DNA of 64,000 nucleotides from Psychromarinibacter halotolerans (lineage in GTDB: Bacteria > Pseudomonadota > Alphaproteobacteria > Rhodobacterales > Rhodobacteraceae). The DNA lies in assembly GCF_029168315.1 (NCBI RefSeq), contig NZ_JARGYD010000002.1, forward strand, positions 558,001-622,000. Direction: 5' to 3'. The notes beneath the pieces are model-generated. The model saw nothing but the letters and a program-made list of their open reading frames with translations, was not told the origin of the DNA and did no database searches. Positions 33,864-41,931 of the stretch are shown here, one piece after another (within the stretch, counting starts at the first letter, position 1; the number at the start of each line of letters is the position of its first letter). The position numbers and the translations under genes are program-made.

Positions 33864-35372
33864 TTACTTCAGATCGCCGGGCAGCAGATCGTCAGGCATG
33901 TTCTGGTAGCAGACCGGACGCAGGAAACGCCGGATCGACAGCGTGCCGACCGAGGTCGCGCCAAAGTTGGTCGACGCTGGGTAGGGTCCGCCGTGAACCA
34001 TCGCGTCGCAGACTTCCACGCCGGTCGGGAAGCCGTTGACCAGAATGCGGCCCGCCTTGCGTTCCAGCACCGGCATCAGGCGCGCGCCCAGCGCGGTGTC
34101 GCCGTCATCCATGTGCAGGGTCGCGGTCAGCTGACCTTCGAAGCCGCGCGCCAGCTTTTCCATGTCGTCGGGGCCGTCCACGCGGACCACAAGACCAAGC
34201 GGGCCGAAGACCTCTTCGCCCAGCGCGTGGTCTTGCAGGTAGGCATCGACGCGGGTCTGGTACAGGTTCGGGCTGGCGTTGCGGCCCTCGCTGTCGGTGA
34301 CCAGCACCGGTTCCACCGCGTTGCGGCCGTCAAAGCGCGACTTGCCGTTGCGATAGGCGTCGGCGATGCCGTCGGTCAGCATGCACTGGGTGGCGACACC
34401 CTTCAGGGCCTCGGCAGCGGCCGAAACGAAGGCGTCGCCTTCGGGACCTTCCTGAACCACGGCGATGCCGGGGTTGGTGCAGAATTGGCCAGCGCCCATC
34501 GTCAGCGACCCGGCCCAGCCTTCACCGATGGCCTTGCCGCGCGCCTTGACGGCCTCGGGCAGGATGAACATCGGGTTGACCGAACCAAGCTCGCCGAAGA
34601 ACGGGATCGGGTCGGGGCGCTGGGCGCACAGGTCGAACAGCGCGCGGCCACCGCCCAGCGAGCCGGTGAAACCCACGGCGCGGATCAGCGGGTGCTGTAC
34701 CAGCGTGGTGCCGACGTCGCGCTTGCCGCCCTGGATCAGGCTGAACACGCCCGGATGCAGGCCGCAGGACTTGATCGCCGCGTCGATGGCCTGTGCGACG
34801 ATCTCGCCGGTGCCGGGGTGGGCCGAGTGGCCTTTGACCACGACGGGGCAACCGGCGGCCAGCGCGGCGGCGGTGTCGCCACCGGCGGTCGAGAAGGCCA
34901 GCGGGAAGTTCGACGCGCCGAACACGGCGACGGGGCCGATCGGGCGCTGCACCATTTTCAGGTCGGGGCGGGGCAGGGGCTGACGGTCGGGCAGCGCCTC
35001 GTCATGGCGCTTGTCCAGATAGTCGCCCTTCAGGATGTGGTCCGCGAACAGGCGCAGCTGGCCGGTGGTGCGGCCGCGTTCCCCGTTCAGGCGGCCTTCG
35101 GGCAGGCCCGATTCCTCGACGCCGATCTTGGTGATCGCTTCGGCGCGGGCCTCGATCTCGTCCGCGATGGCGTTCAGGAACTTGGCGCGGGTTTCACGCG
35201 TGGAATAGCCGTATTCCCAGAACGCTTCCTCGGCGGCTTCACAGGCGGCGTTGACGTGGGCGGGGGTGCCGACCGAGAAGGTGTTCGCTTCGCCCGACGA
35301 GGGTTCGCTTGTGAACGTGGCGTCGCCCATGACCCAGTCGCCGGCGATAAGGTGTTTTCCTGTCAATGTCAT
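33864..35372 (-). CDS. Alpha-ketoglutarate semialdehyde dehydrogenase
   Basis: The 502-residue NAD(P)+-dependent aldehyde dehydrogenase oxidises 2,5-dioxopentanoate to alpha-ketoglutarate, the shared last step of the hexarate and pentonate routes here. Catalytic Glu is in FFGELGSVNP and Cys in GAGQFCTNPG; the cofactor region is FGASNFPLAFSTAGGDT. The sequence fits the KGSADH-III type associated with sugar-acid and hydroxyproline clusters. AGGAG six bases before the second ATG (35372) decides the start; the ATG at 35378 touches that site. Confidence 0.92.
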   Translation of the reverse strand: MTLTGKHLIAGDWVMGDATFTSEPSSGEANTFSVGTPAHVNAACEAAEEAFWEYGYSTRETRAKFLNAIADEIEARAEAITKIGVEESGLPEGRLNGERGRTTGQLRLFADHILKGDYLDKRHDEALPDRQPLPRPDLKMVQRPIGPVAVFGASNFPLAFSTAGGDTAAALAAGCPVVVKGHSAHPGTGEIVAQAIDAAIKSCGLHPGVFSLIQGGKRDVGTTLVQHPLIRAVGFTGSLGGGRALFDLCAQRPDPIPFFGELGSVNPMFILPEAVKARGKAIGEGWAGSLTMGAGQFCTNPGIAVVQEGPEGDAFVSAAAEALKGVATQCMLTDGIADAYRNGKSRFDGRNAVEPVLVTDSEGRNASPNLYQTRVDAYLQDHALGEEVFGPLGLVVRVDGPDDMEKLARGFEGQLTATLHMDDGDTALGARLMPVLERKAGRILVNGFPTGVEVCDAMVHGGPYPASTNFGATSVGTLSIRRFLRPVCYQNMPDDLLPGDLK

Positions 35373-35381
35373 CGTCATCTC

Positions 35382-36488
35382 CTACAGCAGGTTGCGGCCG
35401 GCCAGATTGCGCATCAGCGCGGCCAGTCCGAAGGTCCATTCCGGGCATTCCGTGGAAAGCCGGACGGTGTTGGTAAGGGCGCCGAGCCCATCGCTGGCGA
35501 TGGTCACACGGTCCCCGATATGGTGGGTGAAACCCTGTCCCGGTTCGTCGCGGTCCTCGGTCGGCGCGAACAGCGTGCCGAGGAACAGCATGAACCCGTC
35601 AGGGTACTGATGGTGGCGTCCGACCGTCTGTTTCACAAGGTCGGTCGGGTCGCGGCTGATCTTGGACATCAGCGAGCGGCCGTTCAGGACGAAGCCGTCC
35701 TCGCCCTCGACCGTCAGGTCCAGTTCGGCGTTGCGGACGTCATCAAGGCTGAAGGTGTCGTCGAACAGCCGGATCATCGGCCCGATCGCGCAGGACGCGT
35801 TGTTGTCTTTCGCCTTCGACAGCAGCAGTGCCGAGCGGCCTTCCACGTCGCGCAGGTTCACGTCGTTGCCCAACGTCGCGCCAAGGATGTTCCCGCGCGA
35901 GTTCACGGCAAGCACGATCTCGGGCTCGGGGTTGTTCCAGTTCGACATCGGGTGCAGGCCCACGTCCGCGCCGGTGCCGACCGACGACAGCGTCTGCGCC
36001 TTGGAAAACACCTCGGCGTCCGGGCCGATGCCGACTTCGAGGTATTGCGACCACATGCCAAGCTCGATCAGCTCTTGCTTGACCTTGGCGGCCTTGGGCG
36101 ATCCGGCTTCGATCTGGTCAAGGCTGTCGCCGATGATCTCGGACACGCGCGTGCGGATCTCGGCGGCCTTGTCCGGGTCGCCTGCAGCCTGTTCCTCGAT
36201 CACGCGTTCGACCATCGACTGGGCGAAGGTCACGCCGCAGGCCTTGATCGCCTGCAGGTCGCAGGGCGCCAGCATGGCGACCTCGCCCAGCGCGCCGACG
36301 TCGGTGCCCGAAGCGCCCCGCACATAGGCGGCGGGGTCGTCCATCTCCATGATGTCGCGCACGGTCGGCGCCTGCTTCGACGTGATGTCGATCAGCCGCC
36401 CGTCGCGCAGCGTGACGACGGCGGGGCCGACGTCCAGCTGGGCCCGGCCAAGCCAAAGGCCCTGCCGTTCTTTCTCATTCAGTTCCAT
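35382..36488 (-). CDS. FAH-family 2-keto-3-deoxypentonate dehydratase (XylX-like)
   Basis: The 368-residue fumarylacetoacetate-hydrolase-fold protein has SNWNNPEPEIVLAVN (metal Glu residues), LGNDVNLRDVEGRSALLLSK and AKDNNASCAIGP. It closely resembles what I recall of Caulobacter XylX, the 2-keto-3-deoxy-D-xylonate dehydratase that produces alpha-ketoglutarate semialdehyde. The next gene encodes the matching dehydrogenase, 9 bp downstream. GGAGG precedes the ATG at 36488. L-arabonate-derived substrate is an alternative. It should not be confused with fahA of the aromatic locus. Confidence 0.85.
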   Translation of the reverse strand: MELNEKERQGLWLGRAQLDVGPAVVTLRDGRLIDITSKQAPTVRDIMEMDDPAAYVRGASGTDVGALGEVAMLAPCDLQAIKACGVTFAQSMVERVIEEQAAGDPDKAAEIRTRVSEIIGDSLDQIEAGSPKAAKVKQELIELGMWSQYLEVGIGPDAEVFSKAQTLSSVGTGADVGLHPMSNWNNPEPEIVLAVNSRGNILGATLGNDVNLRDVEGRSALLLSKAKDNNASCAIGPMIRLFDDTFSLDDVRNAELDLTVEGEDGFVLNGRSLMSKISRDPTDLVKQTVGRHHQYPDGFMLFLGTLFAPTEDRDEPGQGFTHHIGDRVTIASDGLGALTNTVRLSTECPEWTFGLAALMRNLAGRNLL

Positions 36489-36561
36489 CGCGTTCCTCCG
36501 CATTGCGCGCGGACCCTTTCAAATAGCGGTGGTGTCTGCAAGGCGACGTCACAGAGTCGTT

Positions 36562-38100
36562 TCACGACAGCACCCCGATCTGCCACGGGGCGAACTCTTC
36601 CTCGCCGACGCCCAGCAGCTCGGATTTGGACTGCTCCCCGCTGGCGACGGCCAGGATCTTCTCGAAGATCTCTTCTCCCATCTCGTCCAGCGTCTTTTCG
36701 CCGTCGATCACCTTGCCGCAGTTGATGTCCATGTCGCCGTGCATCCGGGTGTACATCGTCGAGTTCGAGGCCAGCTTGATGGTCGGCGACGGGTAGCTGC
36801 CAAAGCAGGACCCGCGTCCGGTGGTGAAGCAGATCATGTTGGCGCCGCCGGCGATCTGTCCTGTCGCGGACACCGGGTCGAAACCGGGGGTGTCCATCAG
36901 GACAAGGCCTTTTTCAGTCACTGGATAGGCGTATTCGTAGACCGCGTTGATGCCGGTCGACCCGCCCTTCTTCGAGCCGCCCAGCGATTTCTCGATCACG
37001 TTCGCCAGTCCGCCCGCCTGGTTGCCGGGGCTAACGGTGCCGTTGATCTGGGTGTCGCGGCCCTTGTTGTATTCCAGCCACCAGTTGATGCGGTCGATGA
37101 ACTGCCGCCCCACGGTCTCGGACTTCGCGCGCGAGGTCAGGGTGTGCTCGATCCCGTACAGCTCGGACGTCTCGGACAGGATCGCGGTGCCGCCGTTCCG
37201 CACCAGGATGTCGACCGCCTTGCCCAGCGCCGGGTTGGCCGACATGCCGGAAAAGCCGTCGGACCCGCCGCACTGCAGGCCGATCATGATGTGTTCGGCG
37301 CTGGCGGTTTCCCGCTCGATCTTGTTTGCCTCTTCCAGCATCTCGCGGATGACGGCTTTGCCTTCTTCGACGGCATTCATGGTGCCGCCGATCTGCTGCA
37401 TCGTGACGGTCCGCAGCATCTTGCCGGTGGCAAGGCTTTCGGCCTCCATGAACTTGCTGAGGTTGTTGCGTTCGCAGCCCAGCGAACACACCAGCGCCCC
37501 GGCGGTGTTCGGATGACGGATGTAACCGGCAAGGGTACGACGCAGCAGGTCCAGCGGTTCGCCCGTCTGTTCCATGCCGCAGCCCTGTTCATGGATGAAC
37601 GCGACGACGCCATCCACGTTGGGATAGTCTGCCAGACGTTCCTCGTCGAAATAGCGGCTGATCTTGCGGGCCACCGTGGCGGCGCAGTTCACGGTGATGA
37701 AGATGCCGATCATGTTGCGCGTGCCGTACCGGCCATCGGCACGGGGATAGCCCATGAAGGTCGCGCGCTGTTCGGGTGGCAGCAGTTCCGCGGCCACGTA
37801 GTCCTGCGCGTAGCGATAATCCTTCTGGAAGTCGTCCATCAGCACGTTGTGGGTATGCAGCCAGTCGCCGGGCACGATGTCCTCGCCCGCGAAGCCGATG
37901 GTGGTGTCGTACTTTCGAACGGGGTCGCCCTTGGCGATGGCGTGGGTGGCCACCTTGTGACCCATCGGGATGTCGTGGTTGGTCTTGATCCCTTCGGACG
38001 GGATCTCTGTACCGGCCGCGATGTCCTCGCGCGCGACGGCCACATTGTCCGCCGGATCAAGCCGGATGACAGGGTTTCTTATCTGCGTGTCGATCGTCAT
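36562..38100 (-). CDS. garD: Galactarate dehydratase (GarD/UxaA family)
   Basis: The 512-residue protein joins an N-terminal SAF domain (DPADNVAVAREDIAAGTEI) to the UxaA-type catalytic part with GYPRADGRYGTRNMIGI, IHEQGCGM, LQCGGSDGFSGMSANPALG and TTGRGSCFGSYPSPTIKLASN. These are the signatures of Fe-dependent galactarate dehydratase; altronate dehydratase is the closest alternative. The product 5-keto-4-deoxyglucarate is the substrate of KdgD, encoded four genes on. A second, unrelated hexarate dehydratase candidate is present at 40726. Confidence 0.9.
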   Translation of the reverse strand: MTIDTQIRNPVIRLDPADNVAVAREDIAAGTEIPSEGIKTNHDIPMGHKVATHAIAKGDPVRKYDTTIGFAGEDIVPGDWLHTHNVLMDDFQKDYRYAQDYVAAELLPPEQRATFMGYPRADGRYGTRNMIGIFITVNCAATVARKISRYFDEERLADYPNVDGVVAFIHEQGCGMEQTGEPLDLLRRTLAGYIRHPNTAGALVCSLGCERNNLSKFMEAESLATGKMLRTVTMQQIGGTMNAVEEGKAVIREMLEEANKIERETASAEHIMIGLQCGGSDGFSGMSANPALGKAVDILVRNGGTAILSETSELYGIEHTLTSRAKSETVGRQFIDRINWWLEYNKGRDTQINGTVSPGNQAGGLANVIEKSLGGSKKGGSTGINAVYEYAYPVTEKGLVLMDTPGFDPVSATGQIAGGANMICFTTGRGSCFGSYPSPTIKLASNSTMYTRMHGDMDINCGKVIDGEKTLDEMGEEIFEKILAVASGEQSKSELLGVGEEEFAPWQIGVLS

Positions 38101-38135
38101 GGTTCGTCCTAACAGGGGCGGTCCGGTCGCAGTGC

Positions 38136-38155
38136 GCCCCGGCGTGAACCGGGGC
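38136..38155. other. Intercistronic hairpin upstream of garD
   Basis: GCCCCGG-CGTGAA-CCGGGGC lies in the 105-bp gap between the RraA-like gene and garD. No T-run follows on the operon strand, so mRNA stabilisation or processing is more likely than termination. Confidence 0.4.
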
Positions 38156-38205
38156 TTTCTGCATGGGCATGAGAGTGTCCCGGGTGACCCCGGGGTGGGG
38201 GCGGC

Positions 38206-38925
38206 CTAGCGTCCGTTCGCCTTGCGCCACTCCGCGAACTTCTGAAGGTTTTCGTCCTTTGTCGCCGGGTACAGGCCGATGATGGTCGCGCCGCCCTTTA
38301 CCTGCTCGACCACGAAATCCTCGTAGGCGGTCATCTCTACCGCTTCGTCGGCAATCTCGTCGGCCATGTGCGCCGGGATGATGACGACGCTGTCGTCGTC
38401 GCCCACCACGATGTCGCCGGGGAACACCGGCGCGCCGCCGCAGCCGATCGGGACGTTGATGTCGATCGCCTCGTTGATGGTCAGGTTGGTCGGGCTCGAG
38501 GGGCGGTTGTGATAGGCGGGCATTTCCAGCTCGCCGATGCGCATCGCGTCCCTGAACCCGCCATCAGTGACGACTCCGGCGCCGCCGCGCACCATCAGGC
38601 GGGTGATCAGGATGTCACCGGCGGACGCGGCGTAGGCGTCTTGGCGGCTGTCCATCACGAACACATGGCCCGGCGGGCAGTCTTCGATCGCCTTGCGCTG
38701 CGGGTGCTCGGGGTTGCGGAACTCTGCCAGCGTGTTGCGGTCCTCGCGGGCGGGCATGTAGCGCAGGGTGAACGCGGGGCCCACCATGTTCTCGCCCTTG
38801 GCCTTCACCGGGCGCACGTCCTGAACCACCTGATTGCGCAGGCCCCGCTTGAACAGCGCCGTGCACAGGGTCGCCACGCTGACGGTCTTCAGCTTGTCCA
38901 GCGTTTCGGGTTTCACGTCGGTCAT
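38206..38925 (-). CDS. RraA-like family protein (aldolase/decarboxylase fold)
   Basis: The 239-residue protein has the RraA/HMG-aldolase fold signatures: SVATLCTALFKRGLRNQ, GPAFTLRYMP, TRLMVRGGAGVVTDGGFRD (substrate loop) and PGDIVVGDDDSVVIIPA. Relatives are either RNase E inhibitors or divalent-metal 4-hydroxy-4-methyl-2-oxoglutarate/oxaloacetate aldolases. In a sugar-acid operon an aldolase or related carbon-carbon lyase is more likely than RNase control. It may give an alternative retro-aldol route for keto-deoxy acids. It sits 8 bp after the DHDPS-family gene. Confidence 0.88.
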   Translation of the reverse strand: MTDVKPETLDKLKTVSVATLCTALFKRGLRNQVVQDVRPVKAKGENMVGPAFTLRYMPAREDRNTLAEFRNPEHPQRKAIEDCPPGHVFVMDSRQDAYAASAGDILITRLMVRGGAGVVTDGGFRDAMRIGELEMPAYHNRPSSPTNLTINEAIDINVPIGCGGAPVFPGDIVVGDDDSVVIIPAHMADEIADEAVEMTAYEDFVVEQVKGGATIIGLYPATKDENLQKFAEWRKANGR

Positions 38926-38933
38926 TGTCTTCC

Positions 38934-39845
38934 TCAGCTTGCCTTGCGGGACAACAGACCCGCGTCATCCATGAATGCCTTCAGCCGCGACGTCTGATCG
39001 TCCGACAGCGGCCATGCCGCCGGCGGGCGCACGCCGCCGCAATCCTCGCCCATCATCGCCAGCGCCGCCTTGACGCCGGGCACGTTGGCGCCGCCCTGTT
39101 CCTCGGCGCGGATGTCCTCGAACACCTGCATCCCGGCGATCAGGTCGCGGGCCTTGGCATAGTCGCCGCCTTCCAGCGCCTGGCTGATTGCGACCGACCG
39201 TTCCGGCCAGACGTTGATCAGGCCAGAGGTGAAGCCGCGCGCGCCGACGGCGTAGAACGTGGGCGCCCAGACCTCGGCAAGGCCGCCGACCCAGATGATG
39301 TCATCGGGCGAGGCTTCCATCGCGGCCTTCAGCTTCATCGGGTTGGGGGTGGCCCATTTCACGCCGACAACGCCGGGAACCGAGCACAGCGCGGCGATGG
39401 CGTCGGTGCCGATGCCGTCGTTGCGTAGGTACAGCACCATCGGCAGGTTGTTCCCCGCCTCGGACACCGCCTTGACGTAGTCGACCACGCCGCGCGGGGC
39501 GACGAAGGGGTCGGGCGGCTGGTGGATCATTAGCGCCGAGGCGCCAGCGGCGGCGGATGCCTTGGCCAGGCGGCAGGCGTCGGGCAGCGCGCGGCCGACC
39601 CCGGCCACCAGCGGGCAACGCCCGCCGATGTGACCGGCGGCGGCGGTGACCATCTCGATCGCCTCGTCGGTGGTCAGCGAATAGAACTCGCCGGTGTTGC
39701 CGTTCGCGGTCAGGATGTGCACGCCAGCCTTCAGCGCGCGTTCGACGATCGGCGCCTGCTTGGCGGGGGCGATGTTGCCGTCGGCGTCGTACGGGGTGGC
39801 AAGGATGCCGGAAATCCCGGTCAGCGCGGTTGTCAGGTCGGTCAT
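38934..39845 (-). CDS. DHDPS-family keto-deoxy-acid dehydratase or aldolase
   Basis: The 303-residue TIM-barrel lyase has ANGNTGEFYSLTTDEA, the Schiff-base Lys163 in GVVGVKWATPN, and LYLRNDG at the Tyr position. It differs from KdgD (GGTGEMFSL), so it is not a simple duplicate. The best guess is L-2-keto-3-deoxyarabonate dehydratase, parallel to the XylX-like enzyme; an aldolase role is possible. Its start overlaps the stop of the PhyH-like gene (ATGA). Confidence 0.87.
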   Translation of the reverse strand: MTDLTTALTGISGILATPYDADGNIAPAKQAPIVERALKAGVHILTANGNTGEFYSLTTDEAIEMVTAAAGHIGGRCPLVAGVGRALPDACRLAKASAAAGASALMIHQPPDPFVAPRGVVDYVKAVSEAGNNLPMVLYLRNDGIGTDAIAALCSVPGVVGVKWATPNPMKLKAAMEASPDDIIWVGGLAEVWAPTFYAVGARGFTSGLINVWPERSVAISQALEGGDYAKARDLIAGMQVFEDIRAEEQGGANVPGVKAALAMMGEDCGGVRPPAAWPLSDDQTSRLKAFMDDAGLLSRKAS

Positions 39846-40729
39846 TTCAGTACCTCGAAGGATCGTTTGCCCATGGCTTTCTGGATTTCGTAGATCGAAC
39901 CGCTGGTCGGTGGCAGGGGCTTGGGGATGCGCACCGGCACCTCCGCCATGCGCGGTTCAAGTGTGGATGTGCCGCACAGCATTCGCGCGTCGAACTCTTC
40001 CAGCGACGCCGGGAAGGTGTTCTGCCCGAAGATCGGGAAGGCGTCCGCGGCCATCATCTCGTAGAAGATGATCCGGCGATCCTGCGTCGACGTATTCAGG
40101 GCCGATCCGTGCAGGATGCGCCCGTGGTGGATCGAGATCGACCCGGCGGGGCCCATCAGCGGCACCGCGTCGGCCATGTCGATGCCTTCCGCCTCAAGGT
40201 CGACCGCACCGGCGAAGTAGCCGTTGTGGTGGTGGTCCAGCACCGGGCCGCGATGGGTGCCGGGAAGCACCATCAGCGGGCCGTTCGCCTCTGTCATGTC
40301 GTCGATGATGACGCCAACGGCCAGAACGTCGTCGTTGGTGTAGGGGTAGAAGGCCCAGTCCTGATGCCATTCCACCGCCGCGCCGTAGCCCGCCGATTTC
40401 ATGTTCAGCTTCGTGGTCTGCATCCGCACGTCGGGGCCGATCAGGTCGCGGACCGGCGCAAGGATGTGATCGGACCGAAGCAGGTCGTTCACCACCTCGG
40501 ACTGCGTGTGCGGTAGCTTTACCCGCCGGATGCGCGGATCGTCGGGGGTGTGGCTGTCTTCAAGGTCGATCTTGTCGTCCGACGCGGTCATGCCGCGCGC
40601 GACCTCGGTAAACCGGGCGATCTCTTGCCGGATGCGATCAAGGATGGGGACCGGTACACGGTTCTCGAGGATCAGGTATCCCTGTTCCTCGTAGAATGCC
40701 TTCTGTGCGCCGGTCAGAACCTCGGTCAT
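39842..40729 (-). CDS. Phytanoyl-CoA dioxygenase (PhyH) family Fe(II)/2-oxoglutarate oxygenase
   Basis: The 295-residue double-stranded beta-helix oxygenase shows the iron triad: H122 and D124 in EWHQDWAF, and H207 in GRILHGSALNTS, with Arg in DRRIIFYEM for 2-oxoglutarate. Such enzymes hydroxylate or remove groups such as ethers and methyl substituents. It is translationally coupled on both sides inside the sugar-acid operon, so it probably modifies an incoming sugar acid. The operon's end product, 2-oxoglutarate, is also its co-substrate. No specific reaction can be named. Confidence 0.87.
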   Translation of the reverse strand: MTEVLTGAQKAFYEEQGYLILENRVPVPILDRIRQEIARFTEVARGMTASDDKIDLEDSHTPDDPRIRRVKLPHTQSEVVNDLLRSDHILAPVRDLIGPDVRMQTTKLNMKSAGYGAAVEWHQDWAFYPYTNDDVLAVGVIIDDMTEANGPLMVLPGTHRGPVLDHHHNGYFAGAVDLEAEGIDMADAVPLMGPAGSISIHHGRILHGSALNTSTQDRRIIFYEMMAADAFPIFGQNTFPASLEEFDARMLCGTSTLEPRMAEVPVRIPKPLPPTSGSIYEIQKAMGKRSFEVLK

Positions 40730-41931
40730 GCGCGTCCCCGTTCGCCGATGTCCTGCGTCGCGACGGTCCAGTCGCGCGCCTTGTCGGACAGGGTCAGGCC
40801 AAGCCCCGGCCGGTCCGGCACCGCCACGCGGCCGTCTGCGATCTCCAGACGTTCGTCAAAAAGCGGCTCTAACCAGTGGAAATGCTCGATCCACGCCTCT
40901 TCCGGGAAGGCGGCGGCAAGGTGGACGTGCAGTTCCATCAACCAGTGCGGCGCGATCTGGACGCGGTGCGCCTCGGCCATTGCCATTGCCTTGAGGAACG
41001 GGGTCACGCCGCCGATCCGCAGCGCGTCGACCTGACTGATGTCGCAGCCGCCCTTCTGCACCAGCTGGATCGCCTCGGTCGGCGAGGTCAGCATCTCGCC
41101 CGTCGCGATGGGCGTCGAAAGGTTGCGGGCCAGTTCGGCGTGGCCTTCGATGTCCAGTGCGTCCAGCGGTTCCTCGATGAACGCCAGCCCGACCTCGTCG
41201 ACGATCTTGCCGAACTGCAGCGCATAGGCGCGGTCCCATTGCTGGTTAGCGTCGATCATGAAAGCGATGTCGTCCGGCAGGTGGTCGCGCATCGCCATGA
41301 TCCGCTTGAGGTCCTCCTGCCCGTCCGGCTGGCCGACCTTCATCTTGATCCCGCCGATGCCCAGCGTCAGCGAGCGGTCGGCGGCGGCCTTCATCTCGTC
41401 GATCGACGCCTGAAGGTACTGGCCCTGACTGTTGTAGATCCTCAGGGTGTCGCGGTGCGCGCCCAGCAGCTTGGCCAGAGGCAGGCCCGCGACCTTGGCC
41501 TTCATGTCCCACAGCGCCGTGTCGAACGCGCCGATGGTCTGGTACGACATGCCGCCCTGACCCAACGAGTTGGTCTGCCAGCGCAGCAGTTCCCAGAGAC
41601 GGCCGATGTCGTTGGGGTCGTGCCCCATGATCCGGTCGGCGATCTCGCAGGCCAGCGCGAACATGCCCGACCCGCCAGCCCGAAGGGTATAGGCGAAGCC
41701 CATCCCGCGATGGCCGTTCTCGGACACCATCTCGCACGAGATAATGTCGACCGCGGCCAGCGCAGACTGGCGTCCGGTCAGAACCTTGGCGTCCGACAGC
41801 GGGTTTTCCAGCGGCAGAACGATGTGCGACAGGGTCATCCCCTTGATCGCGTCCTGACTGGCCTTGCCCTTCGGCACGCCGCCAAAGGGTTGCCGGGCCG
41901 CAATACGGCGTGTGGACAGATCAAGGGCCAT
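40726..41931 (-). CDS. Enolase-superfamily sugar-acid dehydratase (talarate/galactarate dehydratase-like)
   Basis: The 401-residue mandelate racemase-group enzyme has the KxK base pair K196/K198 (GIKMKVG), metal ligands D227 (MIDANQQW), E253 (FIEEPLD) and E279 (TGEMLTS), and D302 and H329 (APHWLMELHVHL) as the His-Asp dyad. Positions and context fit L-talarate/galactarate dehydratase. With GarD it gives a second possible entry for hexarates. The start shares one base with the IlvD/Edd gene stop (TGATG). Confidence 0.88.
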   Translation of the reverse strand: MALDLSTRRIAARQPFGGVPKGKASQDAIKGMTLSHIVLPLENPLSDAKVLTGRQSALAAVDIISCEMVSENGHRGMGFAYTLRAGGSGMFALACEIADRIMGHDPNDIGRLWELLRWQTNSLGQGGMSYQTIGAFDTALWDMKAKVAGLPLAKLLGAHRDTLRIYNSQGQYLQASIDEMKAAADRSLTLGIGGIKMKVGQPDGQEDLKRIMAMRDHLPDDIAFMIDANQQWDRAYALQFGKIVDEVGLAFIEEPLDALDIEGHAELARNLSTPIATGEMLTSPTEAIQLVQKGGCDISQVDALRIGGVTPFLKAMAMAEAHRVQIAPHWLMELHVHLAAAFPEEAWIEHFHWLEPLFDERLEIADGRVAVPDRPGLGLTLSDKARDWTVATQDIGERGRA

